NCBI RefSeq assembly: GCF_900102685.1
Contig: NZ_FMZA01000002.1
Coordinates: forward strand, 168,628-232,627
From: Melghirimyces thermohalophilus
GTDB taxonomy: Bacteria > Bacillota > Bacilli > Thermoactinomycetales > DSM-45169
Direction: 5' to 3'
DNA: 64,000 nucleotides
Below the pieces are notes generated by a model. That model was not told the DNA's origin, made no database searches, and worked only from the letters and a program-made list of their open reading frames with translations. Positions 1 to 7,407 of the stretch are shown in pieces (position 1 is the first letter of the stretch; the number at the start of each line of letters is the position of its first letter). A program made the position numbers and the translations under genes.

Positions 1-250
1 TCCCTCAAATTTTCGTTTTAAGCCCCTTTGAAAAGAAAAGAGGGGTAGATATACCCACGATTTTTTTTCCTCCCTCCAATTCATGCCAAATTTTGCTGGC
101 CGAAATCAGCTGAGCTTCGGTTTTTGGGTCGTATAGGGGTAGAACCAGCAACGCTACGAAATCCGCAATCTACCCATTTAATTGGTGATCAGTTATCGGC
201 CTTTTCGGAGGTCATTTATTTTGACACTATAAATTGTCATATGGTTATAT
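1..250. other. Intergenic region upstream of arsR
   Basis: No gene is recognisable. The stretch holds the left copy of a perfect 34-bp inverted repeat (136-169) whose partner lies at 11480-11513. It then carries the putative arsR promoter: TTGACA at 221-226 and TTATAT at 245-250, 18 bases apart. Overlapping the promoter is the imperfect palindrome TGACA-N8-TGTCA (222-239), a candidate binding site for the ArsR encoded next door. Confidence 0.5.
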
Positions 251-268
251 ATGAATGAGGTGATTAAT

Positions 269-583
269 TTGGACTCAGAAAAGCTGGCAGAGTTCTATAA
301 GACTCTCGGTGATAAAACCCGGCTTCGTATCCTGTCGCTTTTGAAAGTGGATGAACGTTGTGTCTGTGAACTGGTGGAGATTCTTGGTATTTCCCAGCCA
401 ACCGTATCTCAACATATGCGCAGACTGAAAAGTGTCCACTTGGTGAAAGAACGCCGCCAAGGACGATGGGTGTATTACTCCTTGGATGGAAGCCTATACC
501 CTTTTTTTCATTCCATATTGGAGTCGCTTCCGAATCCGAAACAAGAGCTGAACGTCTCGGAACGAAAAATGGTTTGTGACTAA
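269..583 (+). CDS. arsR: ArsR-family arsenic-responsive repressor (copy 1)
   Basis: This is a small winged-helix metalloregulator expected to repress the arsR-arsB-arsC operon and to release DNA when it binds arsenite or antimonite. The protein shows the ArsR fold: [17 protein letters not shown], then [10 protein letters not shown] with the paired cysteines of the ELCVCDL metal-binding helix, then the recognition helix ([12 protein letters not shown]) and the wing ([11 protein letters not shown]). I prefer the TTG at 269 because GAGGTGATT lies seven bases upstream; an in-frame ATG at 251 would add six residues but would overlap the likely -10 box. arsB begins 26 bases after the stop. Family is certain; inducer specificity is inferred from the neighbours. 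Confidence 0.9.
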   Translation: MDSEKLAEFYKTLGDKTRLRILSLLKVDERCVCELVEILGISQPTVSQHMRRLKSVHLVKERRQGRWVYYSLDGSLYPFFHSILESLPNPKQELNVSERKMVCD

Positions 584-609
584 ACAAAGCAAAGAAGGGA
601 ATTCGTGCG

Positions 610-1905
610 ATGAGTAGTTGGATAGCCTTTGCCGTTTTTGCAATCACGTTGGTGTTTGTCATCTGGCAACCCCGTGGTTTGTCCATCGGTTGGTCAGCGA
701 CTGGTGGTGCCCTGTTGGCTCTTTTGTTCGGGGTTGTCAGCCTACCCGATGTCTGGTTTGTGACGGGGATCGTCTGGAACGCCACATTGGCTTTTGTCGC
801 CATCATCCTGATCTCCCTCATTCTCGACGAAATCGGCTTTTTTGAGTGGGCGGCTCTCCACATGGCCCGCCTGGCTGGTGGGAACGGGCGCAAGATGTTT
901 GTCTATGTGGTCCTGTTGGGAGCAGCGGTGGCAGCTTTCTTTGCCAACGACGGGGCTGCCCTGATTCTCACCCCGATCGTGTTGGCGATGGTGCGGGCGC
1001 TCCACTTTGACGAGAAAATGATCCTCGCCTTCGTGATGGCGAGCGGATTCATCGCCGACACCACTTCATTGCCGCTGGTAGTGAGCAACCTCGTCAACAT
1101 CGTCTCTGCCGACTACTTTGGGATCGGGTTTGTGGAGTACGTGACGCACATGATCATCCCCAACTTCTTCGCCCTGGGGGCGAGCATGCTCGTTCTTTTT
1201 TTGTTTTTCAGAAAAAGTATCCCGAAGGATTACAATCTTGCACATCTGCAGAAGCCTTCGGAAGCTATCAAAGAACCGCGTCTTTTCCGCTTCTCGTGGA
1301 TTATCCTCGGTTTTCTGTTGGCAGGGTATCTCTTCAGCGAATCCCTGGGTGTTCCCGTGTCCATGATCGCCGGTGCAGCAGCCATTTGGTTCATTTTAGC
1401 GGCCCGACGCAGTCCCGCCATCCGGACAAAGCAATTGGTAAAGGATGCCCCCTGGGCTGTCGTTGTTTTCTCCATCGGGATGTACGTGGTGGTCTACGGC
1501 CTGAAGAACGCCGGCCTGACCGACGCTCTCGCCGGGGTGATCCAATGGACGGCAGACCAAGGGCTTCTTGCGGGAACCGTGGGCATGGGTTTCATCGCTG
1601 CAATCCTCTCTTCTATCATGAACAATATGCCGACGGTGATGATCGATGCCCTGGCGATCAACGCCACCACGACCGACCGACTGATGCGCGAAGCCCTGGT
1701 GTACGCCAACGTGATTGGTTCCGATTTGGGGCCCAAGATTACCCCTATCGGTTCGCTGGCGACCCTGCTTTGGCTTCACGTCCTCACCCGTAAGGGTTTG
1801 AAGATCACCTGGGGTTATTACTTCAAAGTGGGGATCCTCCTGACGATTCCGACCCTGTTGATCACACTCCTCGGCCTATATACCTGGCTGATGCTGATCT
1901 ATTAA
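610..1905 (+). CDS. arsB: Arsenite/antimonite efflux permease ArsB
   Basis: This integral membrane carrier extrudes As(III)/Sb(III). The 431-residue length and hydrophobic profile (about 12 membrane segments) match ArsB. Signature stretches closely resemble the plasmid pI258-type protein: VIWQPRGL near the N-terminus, [45 protein letters not shown] and [14 protein letters not shown]. It is the second gene of arsR-arsB-arsC and is followed by arsC after 22 bases. No arsA ATPase is present, so it probably works as a secondary carrier. The coding sequence is G+C-rich like the chromosome, unlike the inserted transposon downstream. Confidence 0.97.
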   Translation: MSSWIAFAVFAITLVFVIWQPRGLSIGWSATGGALLALLFGVVSLPDVWFVTGIVWNATLAFVAIILISLILDEIGFFEWAALHMARLAGGNGRKMFVYVVLLGAAVAAFFANDGAALILTPIVLAMVRALHFDEKMILAFVMASGFIADTTSLPLVVSNLVNIVSADYFGIGFVEYVTHMIIPNFFALGASMLVLFLFFRKSIPKDYNLAHLQKPSEAIKEPRLFRFSWIILGFLLAGYLFSESLGVPVSMIAGAAAIWFILAARRSPAIRTKQLVKDAPWAVVVFSIGMYVVVYGLKNAGLTDALAGVIQWTADQGLLAGTVGMGFIAAILSSIMNNMPTVMIDALAINATTTDRLMREALVYANVIGSDLGPKITPIGSLATLLWLHVLTRKGLKITWGYYFKVGILLTIPTLLITLLGLYTWLMLIY

Positions 1906-1927
1906 CATACGGATGGAGGGATTCACC

Positions 1928-2359
1928 ATGAACAAGAAAAAAACGATCTACTTCCTTTGTACCGGCAACTCCTGTCGCAGTCAGATGGCGGAGGGATTCG
2001 GCAAGCGAATCCTCGGGGATCGTTTCAACGTTTACAGTGCCGGCATCGAGGCCCACGGTTTGAACCCGAAGGCAGTAAAGGTAATGGCAGAGAAGGGAGT
2101 CGACATTTCGGACCAAACCTCCGAAATCATCGACCCCGAGATCCTGAACAACGCCGACTATGTCATCACCCTGTGCGGGGACGCCAACGACAAGTGCCCG
2201 ATGACCCCGCCCCATGTGAAACGGCAGCACTGGGGTTTTGATGATCCTGCGAAGATGGAGGGGACGGAAGAGGAAGTCTGGGCCGTCTTCCAGCGGGTCC
2301 GTGACCAGATCGAAGAGCGGATCCACAGCTTTGCAGAGGAGACGAAAGAAGCAGAATAG
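1928..2359 (+). CDS. arsC: Thioredoxin-dependent arsenate reductase
   Basis: This cytoplasmic enzyme reduces arsenate to arsenite for export by ArsB. It belongs to the low-molecular-weight phosphatase-fold family. The P-loop reads CTGNSCRS (nucleophile Cys11, plus Cys16), and the redox pair of the thioredoxin-coupled type is visible at Cys83 and Cys90 in [10 protein letters not shown]. The length of 143 residues is normal. ATG 1928 is chosen because a GGAGGG ribosome site lies just upstream; an in-frame GTG/ATG further up would put that site inside the gene. It is the last gene of the operon and ends at a hairpin shared with the convergent arsR2. Confidence 0.97.
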   Translation: MNKKKTIYFLCTGNSCRSQMAEGFGKRILGDRFNVYSAGIEAHGLNPKAVKVMAEKGVDISDQTSEIIDPEILNNADYVITLCGDANDKCPMTPPHVKRQHWGFDDPAKMEGTEEEVWAVFQRVRDQIEERIHSFAEETKEAE

Positions 2360-2376
2360 GCAACATGGTAACGAAG

Positions 2377-2403
2377 AACCGCACCCAGAAAGGGGTGCGG
2401 TTT
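2377..2403. terminator. Shared terminator between arsC and arsR2
   Basis: AACCGCACCC and GGGGTGCGGTT form a ten-base stem with a five-base loop between two convergent genes. It lies only three bases from the arsR2 stop, so it probably serves both strands. Confidence 0.75.
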
Positions 2404-2405
2404 AA

Positions 2406-2750
2406 TCATCCCTTACATGGGGTCACCAGTTCATCCGTCAGGTGAAAACGATGGGATAGTTCATCGCAGAAGGTCCTTAGCATGGCTTGGTTGACGGAGT
2501 AGTATTTCCACTTTCCTTGTTTACGCTCATACAGCAAGCCAGCGTTTTTCAGCTCCTTCAGGTGGTACGAAACCTTGGATTGCTTCAAATCCAAGACTTC
2601 CTGAATATCACAGACGCACATCCCGGTTGTGCAGCAGTCTGTGGCATCCTCTGTATCCCCCCGGGCGATCAGTTCAAGAATCTGACACCGGATCGGGTCC
2701 GACAACGCCCGGGCGATCAGAGACAGTTGTTCACTGGTGCAACAAGCCAT
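2406..2750 (-). CDS. arsR: ArsR-family repressor (copy 2), cut off from its operon
   Basis: This winged-helix repressor of 114 residues is cysteine-rich: a CC pair at residues 3-4, then DCCTTGMCVCDI around the metal-binding helix, followed by the recognition helix SKVSYHLKELKNAGLL and a KQGKWKYYSV wing. Its sequence is quite different from arsR copy 1. It reads leftwards and would be the last gene of an arsenic operon (small ORF, arsI, arsR2). A Tn3-family transposon is inserted 21 bases before its start codon, right at the edge of its AGGAGGG ribosome site, so it no longer has its native promoter. Any expression must come from readthrough or from within the transposon end (inference). Confidence 0.9.
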   Translation of the reverse strand: MACCTSEQLSLIARALSDPIRCQILELIARGDTEDATDCCTTGMCVCDIQEVLDLKQSKVSYHLKELKNAGLLYERKQGKWKYYSVNQAMLRTFCDELSHRFHLTDELVTPCKG

Positions 2751-2765
2751 CGGATTCCCTCCCTC

Positions 2766-2771
2766 CTTATT
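2766..2771. repeat. Target-site duplication, left copy (CTTATT)
   Basis: The six bases CTTATT directly precede the left terminal repeat and recur directly after the right one (10466-10471). Five bases is usual for Tn3-family elements; six match here. Confidence 0.8.
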
Positions 2772-2809
2772 GGGGTTCCGCCGTCAAAACGCGGATTTTC
2801 CCCGCTAAG
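2772..2809 (+). repeat. Left terminal inverted repeat of the Tn3-family transposon
   Basis: This 38-bp repeat starts with GGGG and ends with CGCTAAG, and pairs with 10428-10465 with a single mismatch (position 6). Confidence 0.93.
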
Positions 2810-2830
2810 CGATCAAGTAATATAAAATCC

Positions 2831-3582
2831 CTATAACTGTTCTCCACCACAAAGGATCGCCACGGGATGAATATTCAACCGACCTGCTTTTTGTTCTTCT
2901 GCTAATATATCCATCACGGTTGGATAACCTCCCATCACAGTCGGTTGGTATTCATTCAGTTCTTTGACCAGTGTGGAAAGAGGGGATTGAATCGAAAAAA
3001 CTCTGATTTTCTCATTTGAAGGCTGTTTTAAGCGCATGCGTTCAGCCGTGCTGTATGCTGTGAAATGTCCCGCTGTCGAACATACTGCCGCATTTCGTCC
3101 GCCTTTAACCCCTATTTCCACAAGTCACTCCATTTCAATTTTGTTGTTCCGCGAATAGCCATCAATATTTTCATAATCGTATCTGAACCTTTATCTTGAA
3201 TAAAGATCCCAGGCACTCCAGTTGACCCCGAAGTGGTCGAAACCATATAGCGTCCTAAATAAAGCTGTCCGATTAACGACATATCTGACACGAATTCTTT
3301 TACACTTTCTATGGTTACAGCCGGGTCCGTCACCCATTCATTAAAATGGGCCATGAGTTCTGATTTGGTGACGGTAGGGGTTTGCTGTAAGTTGGTGATG
3401 TTTTCTGGTAACTCTCTGTATTTTTTTGCATAATATCGGGAGTTCAATCTCGCAAAACGGATGAGGTCAGCCAAACGAGATTGTTGTCGGGAAAGAATGT
3501 CTTCTGGTTTGCCACTCTTCATCCTCCAGATATCTATAGCCGTTTTCAACGGTGTAAGATTCTCCATCGTGGTATCCTCCAT
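2831..3582 (-). pseudogene. Broken phenylacetate-CoA-ligase-like (adenylate-forming) gene
   Basis: Two overlapping reading frames (3112-3582 and 2831-3121) together encode one adenylate-forming enzyme resembling PaaK/CapK-type ligases. The first has the nucleotide-binding loop STTSGSTGVPG; the second has NEYQPTVMGGYPTVM and ends at CGGEQL. A frameshift lies around 3112-3121, where the first frame ends in WSDLWK. The C-terminal half is missing because the gene stops about 20 bases before the transposon's left end, which suggests that it was truncated when that end was formed. It follows cadA on the same strand. A functional product is very unlikely. Confidence 0.8.
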
Positions 3583-3626
3583 CTCTCTTCTGTTAAAACT
3601 CCATTGTCAGTAAGTGATCTGAGGGT

Positions 3627-3670
3627 GAAAACAGCCGATTGCCTTTTATTTCTGGAAATCGGCTGTTTTC
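3627..3670 (-). terminator. Terminator downstream of cadA
   Basis: A 14-base inverted repeat (3627-3640 with 3657-3670) built around AACAGCCGATT directly follows the cadA stop on the minus strand. Confidence 0.7.
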
Positions 3671-3674
3671 AGTT

Positions 3675-5804
3675 TTACTCCTTCACCTTTAACAATCTCA
3701 GTCCATTTAAGGTTACAATCAAGGTCGCTCCCATATCAGCGAAGATCGCCATCCAGAGAGTGAGCCACCCTGGAACAATGAGTAATAGGGCTACTGCTTT
3801 AATCGCTAAAGAGAATGTAATGTTTTGCTTAATAATGCGTAGCGCTTGACGGCTTAATTTGATGGTAAATGGTAGTTTTCGTAGATCATCTGCCATGAGA
3901 GCGATATCCGCTGTTTCCAAGGCAGTGTCTGTACCAGCTCCACCCATGGCAATTCCTACGGTTGATGATGCGAGAGCTGGAGCATCATTGACTCCGTCAC
4001 CGACCATCGCAACTCTGGAACCATCTGAGCGAAGTTGCTTGATAAACTCTAACTTTTGATGCGGAAGAAGATCAGCTTGAATTTCTCCGACTCCTAAACG
4101 CTCCCCAATCGCCTTTGCAGTTGCTTCGTTATCACCCGTCAACATCACGGTTTTCTTAATTCCTAATTGGTGAAGTTGTTGAATCACGTCTTTACTGCTT
4201 TCACGAACTTCATCTGCCACCGCAATCAGAGCAAGAGCCTCCATTTCAGTTCCCAAAACCATGACCGTTTTTCCTTGAGTTTGGAGTTGAAGAATCAAGT
4301 CAGACTGATCCTCAGACAACCCGTTAGGTAATAACTCATTGAACAAAGCTGGACTTCCCACATAATAAAGGGTTCCTTGGACTTTGGCTTGAACCCCTTT
4401 ACCCGTAATGGAGGTAAAGTCTTCTACTGCCAATGATTGAATATCCATTCCTTTTTCTTCTGCTTTTCGAACAATCGCGGAAGCAAGAGGATGTTGGGAG
4501 TTTTTCTCGATGGCAGCTGTAATCGCTAAGTATTCATCCTCTTTTTCTTTCACAAATGCCACGATGTCTGTTACCGCAGGGACACCTTTCGTTAAGGTTC
4601 CTGTCTTATCGAAGGCGATGGCAGAGAGTGCTCCTGCCTCTTCTAAATGAATCCCACCTTTAATGAGAACTCCATTTCGAGCCGCATTTCCAATCGCTGT
4701 CACAATCGAAACAGGTGTTGAAATGACTAAGGCACAAGGACATCCAACCACTAGCAGAGCTAGCCCACGATAAATCCAATCACTCCAATCTGCATTGAAG
4801 AGAAGAGGCGGGACAACCGCTAGTAGCAAACCAGCCACTAAGATCGCAGGAGTATAGATTTTCGCAAATCGATCCACAAACGCTTGAGAAGGAGCCCGTT
4901 CCGCTTGTGCTTCTTCAACCAAATGAATGATCTTTGCGATCGTAGTATCCTCAACCCGCTTCGTTACTTTCACTTCCAATAGACCTTCTTCATTCAACGT
5001 TCCGGCAAAAACCTCATCATCAACTGTTTTGGCAACGGGGATCGACTCACCTGTAATGGCTGCCTGATTGATGGAAGAGGTTCCTTTCACCACAACCCCA
5101 TCCATAGCTAACTTCTGCCCAGGCTTGACGATCATGATATCCCCAATTTGAATCTCGTCCACTGGAACCGTTAATTCTTCGTCTCCACGTCGGATCAGAG
5201 CTTGTTTAGGAGCAATGTCCATCAGAGAGCGAATGGATTGACGGGCTTTGTCCATCGAATATCGTTCTAAGGCTTCACTAATGGCAAACAGGATGACAAC
5301 GGTGGCTCCTTCTCCCCATTCACCAATCGCCGCTGCTCCTATAATGGCAATCGTCATCAACGTACCCATATCAAACTGGAGACGGAATAAGTTTTGGATT
5401 CCTTTGATAAAAAGTCGGTATCCACCAATGAGAATCGAGGAAGCATAAAGAAGAATCGTAAGTAAGCCCTCTTCGCCATAAAACTCGCTGGCTCCCCAAC
5501 CTGCTAACAGAAAAGCAAGGGAAAAAAGGAGTCGGATGTTCTCTTGGTTTTTCCAGAAAGGAACACGTTCCACTTGGATTTCTTGATTCTCAGGAACGAC
5601 TTTCAGATTCTCAAAAGACCCTGCTTTCTCTAATTGCTCAATCGTGGGTTCAGCCCCATATACCGAGATTTTAGAGGCTCCAAAGTTGACCTTTGCATCT
5701 GTCACACCGGGTATGTCTTTTACGTTTTTCTCAAACTGCGCTGCACAGTTCGCACAAGTAAAACCTTGAACCCGATATACTTTTTTATCTTGTGCTTGCT
5801 CCAT
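3675..5804 (-). CDS. cadA: Cd(II)/Zn(II)/Pb(II)-exporting P1B-type ATPase
   Basis: This membrane pump drives heavy-metal ions out of the cell with ATP. The 709-residue protein has one N-terminal heavy-metal-associated domain (GFTCANC, Cys17 and Cys20), the TGES actuator loop (251-254), the CPC metal-transport motif (355-357) in the sixth membrane segment, and the phosphorylation motif DKTGT with Asp399. The hinge [10 protein letters not shown] is also present. This combination is that of CadA/ZntA pumps (P1B-2). Its start overlaps the end of cadC by 20 bases, the classical cadCA arrangement, so the two are co-transcribed and probably controlled by CadC at 6186-6201. Confidence 0.95.
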   Translation of the reverse strand: MEQAQDKKVYRVQGFTCANCAAQFEKNVKDIPGVTDAKVNFGASKISVYGAEPTIEQLEKAGSFENLKVVPENQEIQVERVPFWKNQENIRLLFSLAFLLAGWGASEFYGEEGLLTILLYASSILIGGYRLFIKGIQNLFRLQFDMGTLMTIAIIGAAAIGEWGEGATVVILFAISEALERYSMDKARQSIRSLMDIAPKQALIRRGDEELTVPVDEIQIGDIMIVKPGQKLAMDGVVVKGTSSINQAAITGESIPVAKTVDDEVFAGTLNEEGLLEVKVTKRVEDTTIAKIIHLVEEAQAERAPSQAFVDRFAKIYTPAILVAGLLLAVVPPLLFNADWSDWIYRGLALLVVGCPCALVISTPVSIVTAIGNAARNGVLIKGGIHLEEAGALSAIAFDKTGTLTKGVPAVTDIVAFVKEKEDEYLAITAAIEKNSQHPLASAIVRKAEEKGMDIQSLAVEDFTSITGKGVQAKVQGTLYYVGSPALFNELLPNGLSEDQSDLILQLQTQGKTVMVLGTEMEALALIAVADEVRESSKDVIQQLHQLGIKKTVMLTGDNEATAKAIGERLGVGEIQADLLPHQKLEFIKQLRSDGSRVAMVGDGVNDAPALASSTVGIAMGGAGTDTALETADIALMADDLRKLPFTIKLSRQALRIIKQNITFSLAIKAVALLLIVPGWLTLWMAIFADMGATLIVTLNGLRLLKVKE

Positions 5805-6162
5805 TGCTAGTCATCTCCTTCTGATGTTCAAACGCCAACTGAACAAATTGCCTTACATGATCATCATCAAGGGAATAAAAGACTAATTTCCCTTCTTTCC
5901 GATACTTTGCCAATCCCATATTTCGTAGCAAACGTAAATGATGGGAAGCCGTAGCCAACGTGGAATCAATGATATTCGCTACGTCACAGACACAAAGCTC
6001 ATCCTCTTGTACTAAGGCATATGCAATTTTTAAACGAGTTGGATCTGCGAGTGCTTTAAACAGTTGGGCTGTATCTACAGGATCAACCGTTTCTAAGGAA
6101 GTTTGAACTCGCTTGACCTTTTCTTCGTCATAACAATATATTTCACAGCGTTCTTCACTCAA
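5785..6162 (-). CDS. cadC: Cadmium-responsive repressor CadC
   Basis: This ArsR/SmtB-family repressor of the cadCA operon carries both CadC-type metal sites in sequence: [11 protein letters not shown] near the N-terminus and DELCVCD in the metal-binding helix, followed by the recognition helix [10 protein letters not shown]. Binding Cd, Pb or Zn is expected to release the operator. I chose the TTG at 6162, preceded by AGGTG, giving 125 residues; the frame stays open to 6189 but the extra residues have no family counterpart. It overlaps cadA by 20 bases. A TCAAATA-type palindrome lies 24 bases upstream of the chosen start. Confidence 0.93.
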   Translation of the reverse strand: MSEERCEIYCYDEEKVKRVQTSLETVDPVDTAQLFKALADPTRLKIAYALVQEDELCVCDVANIIDSTLATASHHLRLLRNMGLAKYRKEGKLVFYSLDDDHVRQFVQLAFEHQKEMTSNGASTR

Positions 6163-6185
6163 TGATAGACACCTCACTCTAACAA

Positions 6186-6201
6186 TCAAATATTTATTTG
6201 A
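6186..6201. promoter_or_regulatory. CadC operator, site 1
   Basis: TCAAATATTTATTTGA is a palindrome of the same form as the known cad operator (TCAAATA...TATTTGA). It lies just upstream of cadC on the transposon. Confidence 0.8.
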
Positions 6202-6231
6202 TTATAGTGTAATCGAATGATAATATCATAG

Positions 6232-6247
6232 TCAAATCATTATTTGA
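6232..6247. promoter_or_regulatory. CadC operator-like palindrome, site 2
   Basis: TCAAATCATTATTTGA is a second copy of the operator pattern, 46 bases from the first, in the gap between the divergent cadC and tnpI. It may extend repression of cadC or affect the recombination and transposition genes (inference). Confidence 0.6.
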
Positions 6248-6309
6248 TTGTTTCCTAAGGCACTTAGGTTTATACCAAACTCTAGGAGGGATCTAGATAG
6301 CTCAGAATA

Positions 6310-6409
6310 CTCATCATGTTCGCTATCAGAATATGACGAGTTTCGGTATGATGAAGATATCCAACGCTGTTTTTTGGGATATTTAACTGCATTGAATCTC
6401 GTCATGTTC
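6310..6409. other. Probable internal resolution site for the TnpI-type recombinase
   Basis: The core is an inverted pair of 12-mers, CTCATCATGTTC (6310-6321) and GAATATGACGAG (6329-6340), around the seven bases GCTATCA. A further copy CTCGTCATGTTC lies at 6398-6409 and a weaker inverted one around 6344-6355. A core inverted pair plus accessory copies beside a tyrosine recombinase gene matches the plan of the Tn4430 resolution site. The assignment rests on architecture, not on a matched sequence. Confidence 0.65.
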
Positions 6410-6438
6410 TACATGAGTGGATGGAGGGTGCTTGTAGA

Positions 6439-7380
6439 ATGAGCAAACAAATCACACTGACCGATTATTATGCCTATTTGGAGAAGAAAGGATTGAGTAA
6501 ATCGACTGTCGCAACTTATAGATCATCCATCAACCGTTTCGTTGCTTGGTTGGAACAGAAAGAGGCTCACGAAATGGCAGATGGAGGGCTGACTGCCTTG
6601 CAAAAGGCGTTTCAAAAACATATCCAACTGTTCAAAAAAACAGCAGGAAAAGATCTGAAATTAAAAGCAGGAACTATCAACCTTACCATTCGTCATTTAA
6701 AGCAGTGCTTCTCATGGATGTTAGCAAATAAGCTGGTTCCAGATAATCCAGCCCAGGAAATCAAGTATATCCCAGAGGATCGATTAAAGACAAAATGGAT
6801 CACAGAACAACAGGAGCGCAAATTATTTGCAGAATTACGGTTACTCCTAGGCAATCCGAAACAGTATCGGAAAGTGATTCGTGAATATGCCATGATCGCA
6901 CTGATGTATTTCACCAGCGCGCGAGTAGAAGAATTATGCAATATTAAATTGGTCGACATTCAAATCAATGAGAGATCTGGCTGGGTTTACTTATATGGAA
7001 AAGACAACAAGCAGCGCAAAGTAGACCTAAACAAATCCATCCGCAAATTATTGACACAATATTTAAACGAGTATGAAGGTAGCTTAAAAAGTGGATATCT
7101 CTTTGATTCACAACGGTCAGGTCAAGTGACCACTAGGGCGGTTCAGTATATCGTCGAAAATTACGCCAAACGACTCAATATGTCAAATCTCACTTGTCAT
7201 GCATTACGGCATACCTGTTTACACAATCTTGTAAAGGCTGGAGTCCCTCTTTCAACCGTTGCGGAGATCGCTGGTCATTTGAAAGCAGATGGTACGCCTA
7301 ATATTGATATGACTTTACGTTATATCAAACCTGGAGAAGAAGAAAAAGCTGATGCAATGGAAATGATTAGTTGGGATTAA
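6439..7380 (+). CDS. tnpI: TnpI-type tyrosine recombinase (cointegrate resolvase)
   Basis: This site-specific recombinase is expected to resolve transposition cointegrates in place of the serine resolvase found in most Tn3 elements. The N-terminal SAM-like domain (YLEKKGLSKSTVATYRSSINRFV) is followed by a catalytic domain with the Arg of FTSARVEELCNI, the HALRHT box, the GH of EIAGHLK and the Tyr of TLRYIKPG. It has 313 residues. ATG 6439 has GGAGGG 10 bases upstream. The gene sits between the probable resolution site and tnpA, reads in the same direction as tnpA and ends 27 bases before it. Confidence 0.9.
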   Translation: MSKQITLTDYYAYLEKKGLSKSTVATYRSSINRFVAWLEQKEAHEMADGGLTALQKAFQKHIQLFKKTAGKDLKLKAGTINLTIRHLKQCFSWMLANKLVPDNPAQEIKYIPEDRLKTKWITEQQERKLFAELRLLLGNPKQYRKVIREYAMIALMYFTSARVEELCNIKLVDIQINERSGWVYLYGKDNKQRKVDLNKSIRKLLTQYLNEYEGSLKSGYLFDSQRSGQVTTRAVQYIVENYAKRLNMSNLTCHALRHTCLHNLVKAGVPLSTVAEIAGHLKADGTPNIDMTLRYIKPGEEEKADAMEMISWD

Positions 7381-7407
7381 TCCATCCTAGAAGGAGAGAA
7401 GGAAACA

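Noticed and set aside
6248..6442. A 64-codon frame between cadC and tnpI
   Set aside because: It covers the cad operator and the probable resolution site, has no ribosome site and no protein-like composition.
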